A DNA stretch of 64,000 nt, taken from NCBI RefSeq assembly GCF_000255295.1, contig NC_017030.1:2108001-2172000 (forward strand), given 5' to 3'. The notes under the pieces are model-generated. The model saw only the letters and a list, made by a program, of their open reading frames with translations, was not told the origin of the DNA and searched no databases. Made by a program: the position numbers and the translations under genes. How positions within the stretch are numbered: the stretch's first letter is position 1; each line of letters opens with the position of its first letter. Source of the DNA: Corallococcus coralloides DSM 2259. GTDB lineage: Bacteria; Myxococcota; Myxococcia; Myxococcales; Myxococcaceae. Positions 1 through 8,345 of this stretch are shown here, one piece after another.

Positions 1-30
1 TGCGTCAAACCCAGACCCGGAGAAAACACC

Positions 31-942
31 ATGCGGATGCCATGGATTGCGCTGGTTGTTGTGTTGGGGGCCATCGCCTGCGGCGGGAGTTTCGAGCCGG
101 GAGAGGCGGAGACATGGGGAACGCACGAAGCGGGGCTCACCATCACGACGGAGGACCAGGTCGTGGCCCGGCTGCCCGCGAGCACGGGGGCGGGCTATGG
201 CTACGGTGAATACCTGCCTCCGGGGTACCTGACGTCCACCACGTCCTATCCGGTCATCATCCACCTGAACGGTGCTGGCGAGTTCGGCACGTCTCCGACG
301 GAGGCGGACCTGTTGGGCTACGTGACGCGCCATGGGGCGCTGAAGAACATCCACAAGACGGCCCAGGGCAAGGCGTACTTCGGGCAGCACCAGGTGATGG
401 TCTTCACGCCGCGCGCGCATGCGAACTGGCAGCCGGCGGCGATTGACGCGTTCATCAGCTTCATCGTGGCGAACTACCGCGTGGACACGACGCGCATCTA
501 CCTGACGGGCATCAGCTTCGGTGGCTATGGCGCCTGGCAGTACGCGTACACGTATGGGAGCCGTCTGGCGGCGCTGGCGCCCATGGCCACCAACATCGGC
601 GCGCCGGGGCCCACCATCACCCAGCTGAAGAACGTGCCGGTGTGGGCGGTGCACTCGTTCGCGGACGGCAGCTCCCTTTCCGCGGAGACGTCCTGGCTGA
701 CGGGCGTGACGAAGAACTACGGCCTGTTCCAGCCGGTCCAGGTGACCGCGCCGACCCAGAAGGTGACGTACCTGTTCCCGGGCGCCAGCAGCCCCGTGTG
801 GTCGTCACCCCAGCCCGGCGCGGTGGCCACCGGGAGTGACATCGCGCGCCTCACCGTGCTGCCCGGCGGCGTGCACGACTGCTGGACGCAGCAGTACGAC
901 AACTATGCGTTCTGGGATTGGCTCCTCGCCCAGCACCGCTAG
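31..942 (+). CDS. secreted lipoprotein esterase, alpha/beta hydrolase fold
   Basis: A 303-residue protein with a short signal peptide ending in a lipobox-like GAIACGG, so it is probably a lipoprotein. The nucleophile elbow G-I-S-F-G-G matches the G-x-S-x-G motif of PHB-depolymerase and feruloyl-esterase type alpha/beta hydrolases, and a late D-C-W preceded by GGVH could supply the catalytic His. Family knowledge suggests ester hydrolysis outside the cytoplasm; the substrate cannot be told. The ATG at 31 follows a GGAG-like site at about 19-22. Its stop codon abuts the stop of the convergent serine hydrolase with no base between them, so no separate terminator fits there. Confidence 0.8.
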   Translation: MRMPWIALVVVLGAIACGGSFEPGEAETWGTHEAGLTITTEDQVVARLPASTGAGYGYGEYLPPGYLTSTTSYPVIIHLNGAGEFGTSPTEADLLGYVTRHGALKNIHKTAQGKAYFGQHQVMVFTPRAHANWQPAAIDAFISFIVANYRVDTTRIYLTGISFGGYGAWQYAYTYGSRLAALAPMATNIGAPGPTITQLKNVPVWAVHSFADGSSLSAETSWLTGVTKNYGLFQPVQVTAPTQKVTYLFPGASSPVWSSPQPGAVATGSDIARLTVLPGGVHDCWTQQYDNYAFWDWLLAQHR

Positions 943-2697
943 TCATTTCCAGCTCGCGGCCGCGAGGATGTATCGGGGCAGCAATTCCTCGCGGACCCGC
1001 TTCCACAGCGCGAACTGGCCGTAGTTGGCGCCGGTGAAGGCCACGGCCAGGTCCAACTCGGGGACGACCATGACGTACTGCCCGCCGTTGCCACCCGCTT
1101 CGTACTCCGCGTAGACGCGGTCTCCGACCTTCAGCTCGTGCCGCCACCACGCGTAGCCGTAGGTCCTGCCAGGGCTCATCTCCGCGTGGCGGGCCGTGGA
1201 GCGCTCCACCCAGCGCCGGCTGATGACCCGCCGTCCGTTCCAGACACCGCCGGACAGATACAGCTGCCCGAGCTTCAGCGCGTCGCGGGGGCGCAGGTAG
1301 AGCCCGCCACCCAGGTACGCGTCGCCGTCGGGCGAGAGGTTGATGTGGCGGCGCCGCATCTGGAGCGGGGTGGCGACAGTGCGCTCGAAGAGCTCCGGCA
1401 GCCAGGTGCCCGTGGCCTCATGCAGGACGGCGCCCAGCAGGTGGATGCCCGCGGAGCAATACACGGCGGTGTCTTCGCCGGGCTCGCGGGCCATAGGAAG
1501 GTTCAGCGTGTACGTGTACCAACCGGAGGGTTGGTCCTGGACGGTGTTTTCGTTGCCGGGGGAGCTGTCGTCGTTGTCGTCGCACGCGAGCCCCGACGTC
1601 ATGGTCATCAGGTGCTCCACCGTGATGCGCGCCTTGCGCGGGTCCTGCGCGGCGAGGTCGGTGCCACCGGGGAGCAGCGGGTACACGGGTGATTCCGGCC
1701 GCAGCTTCGCGCCCTGGTCGATGGCGGCGCCCACCAGCAGGGGAGCGAAGGTCTTCGACGCGGAGCGCAGGTCGTGCGGGCGCTCCGAGTCCTGGCCATG
1801 GAAGTACTCCTCGACGACGAGCTTGCCGTGGCGCGCGATGAGCAGGCCTTCGATGAGCGGCGTGGGCGTGGGGCCCGGTGTCGTGTCGAGGATGCCCTGC
1901 ACCAGCGCGCGGATGGGGGCCTCGTCCATGCCGACGTCCGCGAGGGACGCCGTCGCCCAGCCGTCGCCGTCCGCGATGGGCTTGCGGTAGGTGTAGACGG
2001 GGGAGGCGGGCGTGCGGGGATCGAGGCCCACCGCCTGGTCGCGCTCGCGACGGGTGAGGTCGAGCGTGCCCAGGAAGAGGACGTTCAACGACAGCTTCCC
2101 TGCGTCGGCGTCATACGTGCCATTGAAACGCATTCCGCCGGGACGGGTCTCCACGAGAGAGACGGCGTTGTCCTTCAGGGAGACGCGGAAGGTGCCCTGT
2201 CGTCCAAGGTTCTTCTCCGGGTTGCGGATGAAGGCGTGGATGGCGCCGTCCGGCATCTCCTGGATGACGAAGTAGATCGTGAACGTGTCGTCCAGGGGCG
2301 CGACGCTGCCGCGCCACACGTCCTTCTGGAGGAGGCGCAGCTCCACGGGCGTGGCGTAGCGGACGCCGCCCACAAGGATGCGCGGTTGGATCCAATGCCC
2401 GAGGATGCGCTTCCCATCCGCGGACAGCGACCCGCGGAAGTCTCCCTTGCCTCCAGGGAGCGTGAACGTCAGGGTCTGCTTGTCCAGGACGCCGGAGGCG
2501 GTGAAGCCTCCAATGGAGGCATGCCAGCCGCCCGGGTCGCGGAAGAGGGTGAGCTCGCCCTGGACCTCGGGACCGTAGGTGCGCTCTCCTCCCCAGGTGC
2601 CGACCAACGTCTTCGCGGGATCCGCGCCCTGGGCCAGGGCCCCTCCCTGGGAGAGGACGGCCAGGAGGAGTGACAGCCTCAGGAGGGAAGGGCGCAT
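943..2697 (-). CDS. secreted serine hydrolase of the class C beta-lactamase family
   Basis: A 584-residue protein starting with a signal peptide that ends in AxA-like GGALA-Q. The first roughly 250 residues form a separate beta-rich domain of unknown role. The C-terminal half is a beta-lactamase/transpeptidase-like domain: the SxxK nucleophile motif is S312-A-S-K315 and the YxN-like second motif reads Y-C-S-A-G. Family members include penicillin-binding esterases and D-aminopeptidases as well as beta-lactamases, so real beta-lactam hydrolysis should not be assumed. The frame extends 22 codons further upstream, but the ATG at 2697 directly precedes the signal peptide and is preferred. It is convergent with the esterase gene at its 3' end. 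Confidence 0.82.
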   Translation of the reverse strand: MRPSLLRLSLLLAVLSQGGALAQGADPAKTLVGTWGGERTYGPEVQGELTLFRDPGGWHASIGGFTASGVLDKQTLTFTLPGGKGDFRGSLSADGKRILGHWIQPRILVGGVRYATPVELRLLQKDVWRGSVAPLDDTFTIYFVIQEMPDGAIHAFIRNPEKNLGRQGTFRVSLKDNAVSLVETRPGGMRFNGTYDADAGKLSLNVLFLGTLDLTRRERDQAVGLDPRTPASPVYTYRKPIADGDGWATASLADVGMDEAPIRALVQGILDTTPGPTPTPLIEGLLIARHGKLVVEEYFHGQDSERPHDLRSASKTFAPLLVGAAIDQGAKLRPESPVYPLLPGGTDLAAQDPRKARITVEHLMTMTSGLACDDNDDSSPGNENTVQDQPSGWYTYTLNLPMAREPGEDTAVYCSAGIHLLGAVLHEATGTWLPELFERTVATPLQMRRRHINLSPDGDAYLGGGLYLRPRDALKLGQLYLSGGVWNGRRVISRRWVERSTARHAEMSPGRTYGYAWWRHELKVGDRVYAEYEAGGNGGQYVMVVPELDLAVAFTGANYGQFALWKRVREELLPRYILAAASWK

Positions 2698-2779
2698 GCG
2701 GAGGGCTCGCGGTGTCAGGGCGGGGTGCACTTCCCGTACGGGTGGACGCGCACCCGATTGCAAGGGCTTCGACTTCGCC

Positions 2780-5700
2780 CTACGCGACCGCCGCCGCGAA
2801 GGATGCGAAAAGGTCGCCTGGCAGCGCGTGTTCGAGCCGCCAGGTGACCGCCATGGGCAGCTCGCCTTCGTGCTTCATGTAGGTTGCAGGGCCGAGGAAG
2901 TAAAAGGCACGGTCATCACTGCGCTGCCGCGCGAAGAGCATGACGCTTGAGCCTTGCTGGACATGGTGTTGGTACCGCTGCCCCGTTTCGCTAGCAGCCC
3001 GCGTGACTGACTGGCTCTCCCAGTGGATGAGGTCTCGGCTGATGGCGTAGTCGCGATAGCGCGTCGTTGGGGAGAAGTGCCCACTCGTTTTGTCGAGCGT
3101 GAACGCGAGTAGGTCCGTCTTGGACTCTCTGGCCCAGTAAACGCCTGTTTGCCAGGGAGCGACTTTGGCCCCGTCGCCCACGCCGAACGCTGCCAAAATC
3201 TCAATGCGAGTGTAGCGAGCGTGCACGGTCAGCGGCACGTCCGGGTGACTCACCAGGCGCGAAGGCAGGTGGGAAATGCGTCCACTGAGTGTGTTGAGGA
3301 GTGCAAGGACCTCCTGACGAACCTGGGGGTGGCCCCACAGGATTGCGCATCCCTCTTCAAGAGCGGATGTCTTGGTCACTGCCTTGTCGACGAGCGACGC
3401 GACCAGCATCCGAAGCATGCGCCGGTCCACGAGCGAGAGTGCCTCGGCTTTTGGGACTGCTTCTGAACCCAGGAGCCGACGGTAGGTGTCAATCCGCGCA
3501 GAGTCATCAAGATGCAAGAGTCGACCACAGGCCCGGCGCAAGGACGGCTCGTAGGGACCTGCTGGAAGCACGGCGAGCCCTGCGTCCTGGCACAAGTCCG
3601 ACCAGTTCTTGTCCGCTGAATAGATGTCTTCAAGCTCCAACCCAGTCTCGGCGAGGAATCCGGTGAGAGACACGGCCGCGGCGCCCTTGGCATACCTCCG
3701 CAGTTCGTCCACTTTCTCGCTCCAGCGCGATGGGACGGAGTTGCGGATGCTTGCCAGGACAATCTCACTCGCCACGCGATCAAACTCCATGTGGCAGCCC
3801 GCCGGGAGAAAGGGGAAACCCTTCTCGAATTGCCTAATCACCTCGGCGCGGGTTCCACCTAGGAGCGCGCGGAGACGATGGTCGAACCGGAATTCAGAAT
3901 GATGATGGCCCACGAAGTCGAGGACGGTGCACACCGACTTAGAAGGATGCCGACGAAGGCCGCGGCCCAGTTGCTGAAGGAAGAGCGTAGGACTGTCCGT
4001 GGGCCGCAGCATCAGGAGGGTATCAACGGCTGGCACGTCAACGCCCTCGTTGAACAGGTCGATGGAGAACACGACGTTCACGCGCCGTTGCGCCAGGTCT
4101 CGAAGTGCCTGGCGGCGTTCGTCATCGGGCGTGTCGGACCAGATCGCGACGGCACGAATGCCAGCCGCGCTGAAGGCCCGCGCCATAAAGCGAGCGTGTT
4201 CGACGCTGACGCAGAATCCGAGGGCCCGCATTTGAGAGAGGTCCTCTGAGCGGCGTGCGACCTCTTTCAAGACGAGCCGTACCCAGGCGTCATTATGGGT
4301 GAACAGGTTCGAGAGGCTTTCGACATCGTACCCTCGTCCTCGGCGCCATGGGATCTCGCGCAGGTCCAGTCCATCGTGGATGGCGTAGTACGCGAAGGGA
4401 ACGAGTCGGTGTTGATCGATGGCGTCCCAGAGCCTCAATTCCGCGGCAATCCGGCCTTCAAACCAGTCGAGCACGGGCATTCCGTCGCTTCGCTCAGGTG
4501 TGGCCGTCAGTCCGAGCAGTTCAGCTGGGCGGAGGTGCTCCAGGAGATTTTGGTAAGTCGGCGCGGCAGCGTGGTGGAACTCGTCGACAATCACCACGTC
4601 GAAGTGGGCTGCATCTAGATGCTCGAGGCCTGAGGCATTCAGGCTCTGGACGGAGGCGAAGACATGCTCGAAGTAACTGGGGCGGTCACCGCCAACCCAC
4701 AGTTCGCCAAAGGAATGGTCGCGGAGCGCATGGCGGAAGGTCGCGCGCGTTTGCGTGAGGATCTCTTCTCGATGAGCAACAAAGAGGAGCCGTGCGCGCG
4801 GGAGTTCCTCGCTTAGACGCGCGTAGTCGAGCGCTGCCATGACCGTCTTGCCCGTACCCGTGGCGGAGACGAGCAGGTTCCGGTGATGCCCGAGCTTTCG
4901 CGACAGGGCGATCTGTTCGAGCAATCGCTCCTGAAATGGCTCAGGCCGAAGCTCAATAGGGCTCAATTCGATTTGAGAGCCATGATCGTCAGCGCTTGCC
5001 GTACGCGCCAGGAACTGCTCCCGGTCATAGGGAACGAAGTCGCCACTGTTCCAGTAGCTCTCAAAGACCGCGGCGACCTTGTCGACCACGCTCTCATTGC
5101 GTGCGCGCGATGCTCGAACGTTCCATTCAAGACCGCTGACCTGGGCAGAGTGGGTCAAGTTGGATGACCCGATATAGGCAGTGGAGAAGCCGGACTGCCG
5201 GTGGAAGAGCCAGGCCTTCGCATGAAGGCGGGTGCTGGTCTGATCGTAAGACACTCGGATGTCCGCTCCCAACTCCCGGAGCGCATCGAGTGCCCGGGCC
5301 TCTGTTGATCCCGTGTAGGTCGTCGTCAGCACACGGAGGCGTCGACCTGCCTGACAATGGGCGCGGAGAGCTCCCATCATGGGCGCGATGCCGCTGCGCC
5401 GGATGAACGCCATGACGACATCAATATGGTCCGCTGAGTGAATCTCCGCGAGAACCTGACTGCCAATGCGAGGCTCGCCGGGGGCATTCGTGAGCAGGGT
5501 CGTGTCGAGGAGTGGAATGAGTGGCTCGGAGAGCGTCTCGGTGCTGCCATCCGGGAGCTTCCCGAGGATGCTGCGAAGCATGCTGCCGGGCTCCACTGGC
5601 CGTTCACTCAGGAGGGTGCTTGCTTCTGTCGCATCAACAACAAGCTCAACGACCTTGCGCGCCAGGGCCGTGCCGATAGCAACACGCTCTTTTCGGTCGA

Positions 5701-5875
5701 GCGAGGCGAGTGCTCGTTCAACCACGCGAGCCAGGTGAAGGCCGATGCGGTCCGCCGCCTCTGCTTCATGCAGCGCCGATCGATTGGCCTCCAGTCGATG
5801 GTCCAAAGCGCCGAGAGGACCTTCGAGTGCTTCGGTGATCAGGGTCTCGTAGAGACCGCGTTCGTTCTGCGACAT
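2780..5875 (-). CDS. PLD-nuclease / SF2 helicase / DUF3427 protein, candidate defence gene
   Basis: A 1031-residue three-part protein. Residues about 135-285 form a phospholipase-D-like nuclease domain with the HxK motif (H218, K220) and G-S-S-N at 236-239. Residues about 310-680 are a superfamily 2 helicase: Walker A A-T-G-T-G-K-T at 338-344, DEFH box at 431-434, T-A-T at 457-459 and a late Q-L-G-R-G-L-R-R motif VI. The remaining third fits DUF3427. Family knowledge places this architecture among DNA-processing helicases often carried in variable genome regions; phage defence is inference. The DNA is visibly poorer in G+C than its neighbours (34 of 60 bases at 4381-4440), which suggests transfer. 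No partner methylase or other defence gene lies beside it. Confidence 0.85.
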   Translation of the reverse strand: MSQNERGLYETLITEALEGPLGALDHRLEANRSALHEAEAADRIGLHLARVVERALASLDRKERVAIGTALARKVVELVVDATEASTLLSERPVEPGSMLRSILGKLPDGSTETLSEPLIPLLDTTLLTNAPGEPRIGSQVLAEIHSADHIDVVMAFIRRSGIAPMMGALRAHCQAGRRLRVLTTTYTGSTEARALDALRELGADIRVSYDQTSTRLHAKAWLFHRQSGFSTAYIGSSNLTHSAQVSGLEWNVRASRARNESVVDKVAAVFESYWNSGDFVPYDREQFLARTASADDHGSQIELSPIELRPEPFQERLLEQIALSRKLGHHRNLLVSATGTGKTVMAALDYARLSEELPRARLLFVAHREEILTQTRATFRHALRDHSFGELWVGGDRPSYFEHVFASVQSLNASGLEHLDAAHFDVVIVDEFHHAAAPTYQNLLEHLRPAELLGLTATPERSDGMPVLDWFEGRIAAELRLWDAIDQHRLVPFAYYAIHDGLDLREIPWRRGRGYDVESLSNLFTHNDAWVRLVLKEVARRSEDLSQMRALGFCVSVEHARFMARAFSAAGIRAVAIWSDTPDDERRQALRDLAQRRVNVVFSIDLFNEGVDVPAVDTLLMLRPTDSPTLFLQQLGRGLRRHPSKSVCTVLDFVGHHHSEFRFDHRLRALLGGTRAEVIRQFEKGFPFLPAGCHMEFDRVASEIVLASIRNSVPSRWSEKVDELRRYAKGAAAVSLTGFLAETGLELEDIYSADKNWSDLCQDAGLAVLPAGPYEPSLRRACGRLLHLDDSARIDTYRRLLGSEAVPKAEALSLVDRRMLRMLVASLVDKAVTKTSALEEGCAILWGHPQVRQEVLALLNTLSGRISHLPSRLVSHPDVPLTVHARYTRIEILAAFGVGDGAKVAPWQTGVYWARESKTDLLAFTLDKTSGHFSPTTRYRDYAISRDLIHWESQSVTRAASETGQRYQHHVQQGSSVMLFARQRSDDRAFYFLGPATYMKHEGELPMAVTWRLEHALPGDLFASFAAAVA

Positions 5876-6189
5876 CCTTGGATTCTACCGCACATGCGCG
5901 CCCTGGCTGGACGGGACCTTCGACTGACCTCAGTCCCACGCAATCTGGGCGAAGAGCGCGCGCAGCCTGGCTCCTCGGCCGGGGTGGAGGTGCATCACCC
6001 AGGCAATGTCGGTCTCGCGTAGGGAAGTGTTCCGTATGAAGAAGCCAGGGGGTGCCTCGGAGAGGCAGGGGCCCGTGTCTCCATGGACCGTCTACCCGCT
6101 GGATTTCCAGACCGCCGCATGACGCGAGGAACCGCACATGGCACCTGCACCCGGGCCGAGCCGGGAGGCATTCATCGCTCCTTGTCCGC
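5876..6189. other. 314-bp gap with no recognised gene
   Basis: This stretch lies between the start of the helicase gene and the stop of the SDR gene and should hold the helicase promoter. A 38-codon open frame begins with ATG at 6006 on the plus strand and ends at 6122, but it resembles nothing I recognise and lacks a clear ribosome site. It may be the edge of the acquired low-GC segment. No hairpin terminator or attachment-site repeat was seen. Confidence 0.4.
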
Positions 6190-6927
6190 TCAGTCCTGCG
6201 CCGTGGGACGGACAATCACCTCGCCCACGTCCACGTCGGCGGGCTGCTCGATGGCGTAGGCCATGGCGCGGGCAATCGCATCCGGCGAAATCGCGAGCTT
6301 GTCCCGGACCTCCTCGAACCGGGCCCGGAGCTCTGGATTCTTCACGTGCTCGAGGAAGTTCGTCCGGGTCATCCCTGGCGAGATGACCGTCACCCGCAGC
6401 CTGGGGCCCGCCTCCTGGCGCAGGCCTTCGGAGATGGCTCGCACTGCGAACTTCGTCCCGGCGTAGACCGCCTGGCCGGGCACGATCCGGTGCGCCGAGG
6501 TCGACGCGGTGTTGATGAAGTGCCCGAAGCCCTGCTGGCGGAAGACCGGCAGCGCCGCGGCGATGCCGTACAGCACGCCCTTGATGTTGGTGTCGACCAG
6601 TTCCTCCCAGTCGTCGACGCGCAGGTCATCCAGCGGAGAGGTCGCCAGGCTGCCTGCGTTGTTGATGAGCACGTCCAGCCTGCCAAACCGCTCACAGGCC
6701 AGGTGGACGAGCCCGGCGACGTCCTCGCGCCGTCTCACGTCGGTCCGTGCGGAGAGGGCTTCCCCTCCCGCCTGGGTGATTCGCTCCACCACCGGTCCCA
6801 GCCGCTCCAGCCGACGCGCGCCAAGGACGACCTTCGCTCCCCGCCCGGCGAGCAGCAGCGCCGCCGCTTCGCCAATGCCGCTGCTGGCTCCGGTGATGGC
6901 AATGACCTTGTCCTGGATGCCTGACAT
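6190..6927 (-). CDS. short-chain dehydrogenase/reductase (classical SDR)
   Basis: A 245-residue NAD(P)-dependent oxidoreductase. The cofactor motif T-G-A-S-S-G-I-G is at the N-terminus, N-N-A-G is in the middle, and the active-site Y-A-G-T-K fits the YxxxK signature, with S-T-S-A upstream supplying serine. Length and motif spacing match classical SDRs that act on small alcohols or ketones; the substrate is unknown. An upstream in-frame ATG exists at 6972, but the ATG at 6927 places the Rossmann motif at the usual distance from the N-terminus. It is divergent from the AraC regulator at 7080 across a 152-bp region with inverted repeats, so that regulator is its likely controller. Confidence 0.88.
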   Translation of the reverse strand: MSGIQDKVIAITGASSGIGEAAALLLAGRGAKVVLGARRLERLGPVVERITQAGGEALSARTDVRRREDVAGLVHLACERFGRLDVLINNAGSLATSPLDDLRVDDWEELVDTNIKGVLYGIAAALPVFRQQGFGHFINTASTSAHRIVPGQAVYAGTKFAVRAISEGLRQEAGPRLRVTVISPGMTRTNFLEHVKNPELRARFEEVRDKLAISPDAIARAMAYAIEQPADVDVGEVIVRPTAQD

Positions 6928-7002
6928 GACGCCTTCCTGCCCGGCCAGGTGAGGGGAGGGCCGGGCCTTCAATGCGAGACGTAGCCATGCCGGGGCACGC
7001 CG

Positions 7003-7049
7003 GGCTTGGGCGTTGTTGGCATGGCGCGCAGGTCAACTTCGCCCAAGCC
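7003..7049. promoter_or_regulatory. inverted repeats in the SDR/AraC divergent promoter region
   Basis: Two interleaved perfect inverted repeats lie between the divergent SDR and AraC genes. One has 10-bp arms, GGCTTGGGCG at 7003-7012 and CGCCCAAGCC at 7040-7049. The other has 8-bp arms, GCCATGCC at 6984-6991 and GGCATGGC at 7018-7025. Seen directly; a role as binding sites for the adjacent AraC-type protein is inference. Confidence 0.5.
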
Positions 7050-7079
7050 AGGGGGAAGGCTCGTTCCTAGAATCCAACC

Positions 7080-7922
7080 GTGCCCGCGCTCCATCACGCC
7101 GTCGTGGATGGCCCCCTGTCCATCCAGACCTTCCTGTTCCCGGAACTGCCGGGCTTGCGACTGGTGCGCTACCGGACCGACGGGCGGCTGCTGCGCTCCG
7201 TGAAGGAACGCTTCTCCGTGATGGTGACGCAGCGGGGGCACTCGGAGTGGTGGGGGCGGGGCAGGGTCCATTCCTCCTCGCCCCGAACGGTCGACCTCAA
7301 GCAGATGGGCGAGGTGCACCGGGACCTGCGCCGTGACGGACCTGCCCGGTTCCAGGTCATCGCCTTCGACGAGTCCCTCGTCGCCGAGGCCCGCGAGGCG
7401 CTGGGCGCGCCGGCCTCCGCCCGGCTTCGCCAGCTCCAACTCGAAACGTCGCAGCCCTCAGCCGCCGACTTCGTGCGCCTCCACGCCGTGCTGGATGCGG
7501 GCCTGGCGGGACGCTCCAGCGCCCTCGCGCTCCAGACGGCCCTGACGGAAGCCCTCTCCTCGCTGGTCGGATGTCTGGAGCATCCAGGCTCGGTGGAGCA
7601 GCGATACCGCTGGCCCATCCGGCGCGTGGTGGAGGCCCTGCACGAAGCCATTCCGGAGGGCATCACCCTGGAGTCGCTGGCCCGGCAGGTGGGCTGGAAC
7701 CGGTTCCACCTGTGCCGCGCCTTCCGTGAGGAGCTGGGCATGCCTCCGCACGCATACCTCACCCACCTGCGCGTCTCGCGAGCCCAGCGGCTGCTGTCAC
7801 AGGGCCTGGCACCCGCGGAGGTCGCGCTCCAGGTCGGGCTCTGTGACCAGAGTCAGCTCAACCGGCACTTCAAGCGCATCGTCGGCATCACTCCGGGACA
7901 GTTCGCGCGCGCCGTGCAGTAA
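7080..7922 (+). CDS. AraC-family transcriptional regulator
   Basis: A 280-residue regulator. The last roughly 100 residues carry the two helix-turn-helix motifs of the AraC/XylS domain, including W-N-R-F-H-L-C-R-A-F in the first and the typical R-H-F-K-R-I-V-G-I-T-P-G-Q-F ending of the second. The N-terminal part has no recognised ligand domain. The start is a GTG at 7080. It is transcribed away from the SDR gene and converges on the VOC gene with 28 bp between stops. By position it most likely regulates the SDR and itself. Confidence 0.88.
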   Translation: MPALHHAVVDGPLSIQTFLFPELPGLRLVRYRTDGRLLRSVKERFSVMVTQRGHSEWWGRGRVHSSSPRTVDLKQMGEVHRDLRRDGPARFQVIAFDESLVAEAREALGAPASARLRQLQLETSQPSAADFVRLHAVLDAGLAGRSSALALQTALTEALSSLVGCLEHPGSVEQRYRWPIRRVVEALHEAIPEGITLESLARQVGWNRFHLCRAFREELGMPPHAYLTHLRVSRAQRLLSQGLAPAEVALQVGLCDQSQLNRHFKRIVGITPGQFARAVQ

Positions 7923-7950
7923 GGCCGCCGTCACAAGACCTGGGGTGGCT

Positions 7951-8340
7951 CTAGCGAGAAGGCTCCCGGAAGACCGCTTCGATGTTGTTGCCGTCCGGGT
8001 CCAGCACGAAGGCGGCGTAGTAACCGGCGGGATAGCCCGTCTCGACGCCGCGCAGCCCGGGCGGCCCGTTGTCGGTTCCGCCCGCCGCCACCGCGGCCGC
8101 GTGGAAGGCGTCGACCTGGGCGCGGCTCGTGGCGGCGAAGGCCGTGTGTTGCTTCACGCCGTGGGGATGGAAGCGGTCGATCCAGAAGATGGGGAAGTCC
8201 CGGCCATAGCCGATGCCATCCGCCCCGGTGTCCGTTGGAAGCTGGATGGCTCGGCGGAGGCCGAGCGCGCCCAACGCCGCGTCGTAGAAGGCCGCCGAGC
8301 GGGCGACGTCCGAGACCCCGATGCCGGTGTGATCGATCAT
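7951..8340 (-). CDS. VOC-superfamily (glyoxalase/dioxygenase-like) protein
   Basis: A 129-residue single-domain protein. It opens with M-I-D-H-T-G-I-G-V and ends with D-P-D-G-N-N-I-E-A-V, both typical of the vicinal oxygen chelate fold, in which His and Glu from these elements often bind a metal. The family includes glyoxalase I, dioxygenases and antibiotic-sequestering proteins; this member cannot be assigned further. It starts 5 bp after the stop of the M3 peptidase gene on the same strand, so the two are probably co-transcribed, although no functional link is obvious. Confidence 0.82.
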   Translation of the reverse strand: MIDHTGIGVSDVARSAAFYDAALGALGLRRAIQLPTDTGADGIGYGRDFPIFWIDRFHPHGVKQHTAFAATSRAQVDAFHAAAVAAGGTDNGPPGLRGVETGYPAGYYAAFVLDPDGNNIEAVFREPSR

Positions 8341-8345
8341 GGTCC

